Assembly (NCBI GenBank): GCA_012932865.1
Contig: SAXG01000007.1
Span: 930,001 to 994,000, forward strand
DNA: 64,000 nt
Direction of reading: 5' to 3'
Origin: Amylostereum areolatum
Lineage: Eukaryota; Basidiomycota; Agaricomycetes; Russulales; Stereaceae
Position 1 is the first letter of the stretch. Every line of letters begins with the position of its first letter. This document shows positions 61,225 through 64,000 of the stretch, in pieces. The notes below the pieces were generated by a model, which saw nothing but the letters and a program-made list of their open reading frames with translations, ran no database searches and was not told the origin of the DNA. Position numbers and translations under genes: made by a program.

Positions 61225-61234
61225 AAGGGGGGGA
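61225..61234 (+). other. Candidate polypurine tract of element 2
   Basis: AAGGGGGGGA lies 34 bp after the pol stop of element 2, where the primer for plus-strand DNA synthesis is expected. The 3' LTR that should follow is absent; instead AAAACCCTACGGG follows, and the A-rich part resembles a TATA-like element before the next ORF. Confidence 0.5.
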
Positions 61235-61328
61235 TAAAAACCCTACGGGTTCAGCAAGACAAATCACCAAATGTCCACCACCCCAAACGCAACCAACACC
61301 TCTACCAATCAAACCGTCTCACCCAACA

Positions 61329-63214
61329 ATGTCGACCGCATCCGTCTCGTCTGCAACAGAGCGCACCACACTCAACAGGAACGTGCCCTCTGCGGAGACT
61401 GCTTCATCGCTCGATCGGCAGCAATCTTCGCAATTAAGTCAGTACCTCCTCCGTCTAGGTCAGGACCAGACGGAAGAACAGGGGGTAAGCCGATTAGAAG
61501 CACACAGAAGAACCCTAACTGAAGCACCCGGATTCCTCACAGGTGCTAATGCAATCCCCGTGGCCCGGAGCCACGGAAGTCCCAACACCCGACTCCCCGA
61601 TCCTAGAGAGCCAGATAGCCCGCATGATAGCCGGAGTAGCGATCGAACAGGCCAGAGAACGGATCAACGACCTCAAGAGGGAGTCAACCGACGTCCAGAA
61701 CATCCTGGAGAACCACATCAAGATGCTCGACGGAGAACTCCGCCAGTTAGACTCGAGGTACCTGACGCTCTCGACCGAGATGGAGGAACGAGAGGTCAAA
61801 CTTCTTCGACGATTCCGGAAGCTAGCGCAGCGGCTATACTCAACGTCGCAGAGCTCCGGAGATTCCTTACTGAAGTCGGACACAGAGTCAACTGGCTCAA
61901 CTGGGAAAGACACACCTTCCGCGCCGCCTACGAAGGAGAAATCCTCCGCAGACGAATGGAAACTACCGGAGTTCCCCATATGTCGTCACGCGACGGCCCC
62001 GACATCGACCTCATCTTCCATGGACATCACATCTCCCCGGGCTATACTGTTCGACCCGATCCCATCACATCCGTCCTCACCAGACCCCCGTTCCTTCCTA
62101 ACTGCCCCTCCACGACCCGTCACCGCTCCCACACCACCAGGATCCTCACCCATCCCCGGCATCACCCAGATCAACACCATCCAGCCTCCCGTCGCTAGAA
62201 ACGGATTACCCGGAGAGCGATCCGGACAGCCCATGGCTCCCCCAGAGCCCAGACAACAGACCGGCGATCCGCGACCAATACCTGGGGCATCTTCTCAGCT
62301 GCCCACAGTGCCTAGACCGCCAACTCCATTCCCGGTATCTGCTAGCGACACTCCCATGCCATGGCACGGAGGCCCCCCTGCTTATCCCTCGTTCCTACAT
62401 TCACACTCCGACCACGATCGAAATTCCATCACCCAAGATCCCCGAGTCGCCTCACAGCGACGTAAACATGAATCTGTCGACCCCGACGGAAGACCACTCA
62501 AGCGAATCCGAAACGTCAACCTCTCCGATAAGTCGAGCAATGAAGAACTGCGACAAAATCCAGGAGATAATAGAGGAAATGAAGGAAACTCGCGTTCGCT
62601 GGAAGCGAGACCGCGAGTCAACGGACAAATCGGACAGCTCGACGGACAATCCGGAGAAGGACGACAAGACGAAGGAAGCAGCCGAGAACCCCTCGGACCC
62701 ATGGAGCGACGAGCCGACCACGTGGACACAAGAGAAGTGGGACGCGATTCCCTCGAAGCCGCGGAAACGCTGCTGGAAATGCGGCGAGCGAGGCCATCTC
62801 CGCCGAGACTGTCCCCGTCGCAAGAACGTTCCCCCTCACTTCCCCCAATCGCGGTCTTGCTATCCCCTCCGACCACAGACTCCTCTTCCTCACCCTCGCC
62901 CGAACCGTCCGGATACCAACTACGGTCCAGGAACACTGATGTCCCACCCCCACCTCCGACGTACCGACGCTACCGCCCGCGCCCACAGGCAGCTTCTGGG
63001 ATTCCTCGCACGACGTGAGAGTCTGACGCACGAAGCCGCCCAACATGCCACCGAACAGTGGTTGTACTGGGAGGACGCAATGCTCCGCACTCAGCGAGAA
63101 CCCCCCTCGCGCTTCAATCACTCCTGGCGCGTCGACGATCTCTTCTGGAAGGAAGAAGATTGGGACTTGCAGGAAGCGGAGGAGTCGAAGGATCACTGGC
63201 CGGAGCCCTGGTAA
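61329..63214 (+). pseudogene. CCHC zinc-knuckle coding region in shifting frames
   Basis: A well-formed intron (61485..61542, GTAAGC donor, CTAAC branch site, CACAG acceptor) joins ATG 61329 (MSTASVSSATERTTLN) to a coiled-coil stretch (ARERINDLKRESTDVQ, LRQLDSRYLTLSTEMEE). Protein-like text then moves to the next frame from about 61830 (AELRRFLTEVGHRVNWLNW) and again from about 62102 (SPWLPQSPDNRPAIRDQYL), where it stays to a stop at 63214. The last part has helices (CDKIQEIIEEMKETRVRW), a retroviral-type knuckle (CWKCGERGHLRRDCPR) and a Trp-rich tail (FLARRESLTHEAAQHATEQW). Two 1-nt indels or unrecognised introns would explain the shifts. It resembles a Gag-like protein of mobile-element origin. 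A second ATG (61271, MSTTPNATNT) opens an alternative frame over the same intron. Confidence 0.45.
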
Positions 63215-63602
63215 GCGCGCGGACAGACTTTACCCATCATCATGCACTCGGACTTTCTCTCTCCCCCCATCATTACGCTCTCGCATCTATCGTCACGATA
63301 CTTCTCGGACTGATCATGGACTGCGCCCTCATCCGCACGCATATTTTCCTCGGACTTCTCTACTATACCGGTTTCTATCGCTATGAGGAAGGCGAGACGC
63401 TTGATATTCTCTCCGCGACGCGCTGGACGCGTCGCCTGCTTACGACTCAGTTTTGATTATGTACGAATCATCGCTTACGATTGCTGGCAATGATTACATC
63501 ATTGCCCCTCCGCATCGTAAGGATAAAAGGGAAAGCTACAAAGACCACAACACCCTCAGACATCGTCTAAACAAACCCACTCGTACCACCCACACCAACC
63601 AA

Positions 63603-63986
63603 ATGTCTTCCACCCTCACCTCCTCATCGCGCAACCTCTCCACCACCGACCACACTCCCCCTACCACTCCTCCTCCCTCGCCCGTCCTCTCGCGCACTCC
63701 CACGCCCGACCCACAAGACGAAGAACTCCTTCGTCATCTCAAGAGAGTCACGGAACTCCTAAGCCGTCCGGACGTCGCTCGCGCCATGAAGAGGCCGAGA
63801 AGTCTAGACGAAGAAGCCATGCGGGAGTCGAAAGGGAAATGCGGCATTAGAGGGGTATTCCGGAAGCACGGCCCCCGGTTCAGAAGCCCGGACCACGCGA
63901 CGACGGCGAGGATAGGGCATCGGCTAGGGTCTCCCACGATGGACGGGGAGGACGTAAAAGTAGTGGAGGCGTTACTGAAGCGGTAG
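63603..63986 (+). CDS. Small unknown protein, Pro/Ser/Thr-rich N-terminus
   Basis: ORF starting MSSTLTSSSRNL and ending before TAG at 63986; 127 residues. The first 45 residues are Ser/Thr/Pro-rich and disordered; then a helical segment (DEELLRHLKRVTELLSRPDV) and a basic C-terminus. A TATA-like GGATAAAAGG (63521..63530) lies 73 bp upstream. The frame also continues upstream of this ATG. No family recognised. It is near the CCHC region and may belong to the same mobile element. Confidence 0.4.
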   Translation: MSSTLTSSSRNLSTTDHTPPTTPPPSPVLSRTPTPDPQDEELLRHLKRVTELLSRPDVARAMKRPRSLDEEAMRESKGKCGIRGVFRKHGPRFRSPDHATTARIGHRLGSPTMDGEDVKVVEALLKR

Positions 63987-64000
63987 AATAGAATTCTATC

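Larger units (their letters stand above)
45988..61230 (+). mobile_element. Element 2: Ty3/Gypsy chromovirus, old, with two nested insertions and no visible 3' LTR
   Basis: Plus-strand LTR retrotransposon inserted in NmrA-like gene 2. Order: 5' LTR 45988..46562; a possible tRNA-primer site starting TGGCGCAGAGCG at 46566; gag (46577..46891, then 54411..56175); pol (to 61190); a G-rich run at 61225..61234 that could be the polypurine tract. Element 1 (46892..54405) splits gag, and a hAT element (57323..58442) splits pol. Removing both, each with one copy of its target duplication, restores open frames. A 3' LTR starting TGTTACAACTTG should follow the polypurine tract but is not found up to the right edge, so the true end is unknown. 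Gag has an in-frame TGA at 56053. Confidence 0.85.

Overview
The window is a 64-kb piece of a filamentous basidiomycete genome, most like a wood-decaying agaricomycete. The signs are many 50-60 nt introns, a family-7 cellobiohydrolase, a Zn2Cys6 regulator, chromodomain-bearing Ty3/Gypsy retrotransposons, a hAT transposon, and a cluster of caspase, CHAT and NACHT proteins of the kind expanded in these fungi. No species is named.

Layout. (1) 1-5651: two paralogous caspase-like (peptidase C14) genes in tandem on the minus strand; the first runs off the left edge. (2) 9143-37251: four related TPR-CHAT loci on the plus strand. Two are intact proteases with 10 and about 22 TPR-like repeats. The third is a 2222-residue fusion (C2-like, helical/coiled, NACHT, 18 TPR-like repeats, CHAT) whose CHAT catalytic dyad is lost and which carries six almost identical 270-bp units. 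The fourth is a frameshifted pseudogene. (3) 38493-43603: a Zn2Cys6 regulator with three GC-AG introns, then a GH7 cellobiohydrolase interrupted by one extra base. (4) 44111-46021: two tandem NmrA-like Rossmann genes, one frameshifted and one cut by an LTR element. (5) 45988-about 61230: a nest of transposons. An older chromovirus (element 2) holds a young chromovirus with identical LTRs (element 1) in its gag and an internally deleted hAT element in its pol. (6) 61271-63986: a CCHC zinc-knuckle coding region in several frames and a small ORF, sitting where the 3' LTR of element 2 should be.

How the genes may work together. Caspase-like and CHAT proteases share a His-Cys catalytic plan, and NACHT-TPR proteins are intracellular receptors. 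The left 37 kb therefore looks like a receptor/protease island of the type tied to fungal self/non-self recognition and regulated cell death, with two candidate active CHAT proteases, one pseudoprotease receptor and two caspase-like enzymes. This is inference from domains and proximity. No gasdermin-like or other pore-forming partner was recognised here.

Exon boundaries were worked out by hand from GT-AG (or GC-AG) sites, reading-frame phase and comparison between paralogues. Most gene models divide evenly by three over all exons, which supports them. Starts of the caspase genes and the content of the long intergenic stretches are the least certain parts.
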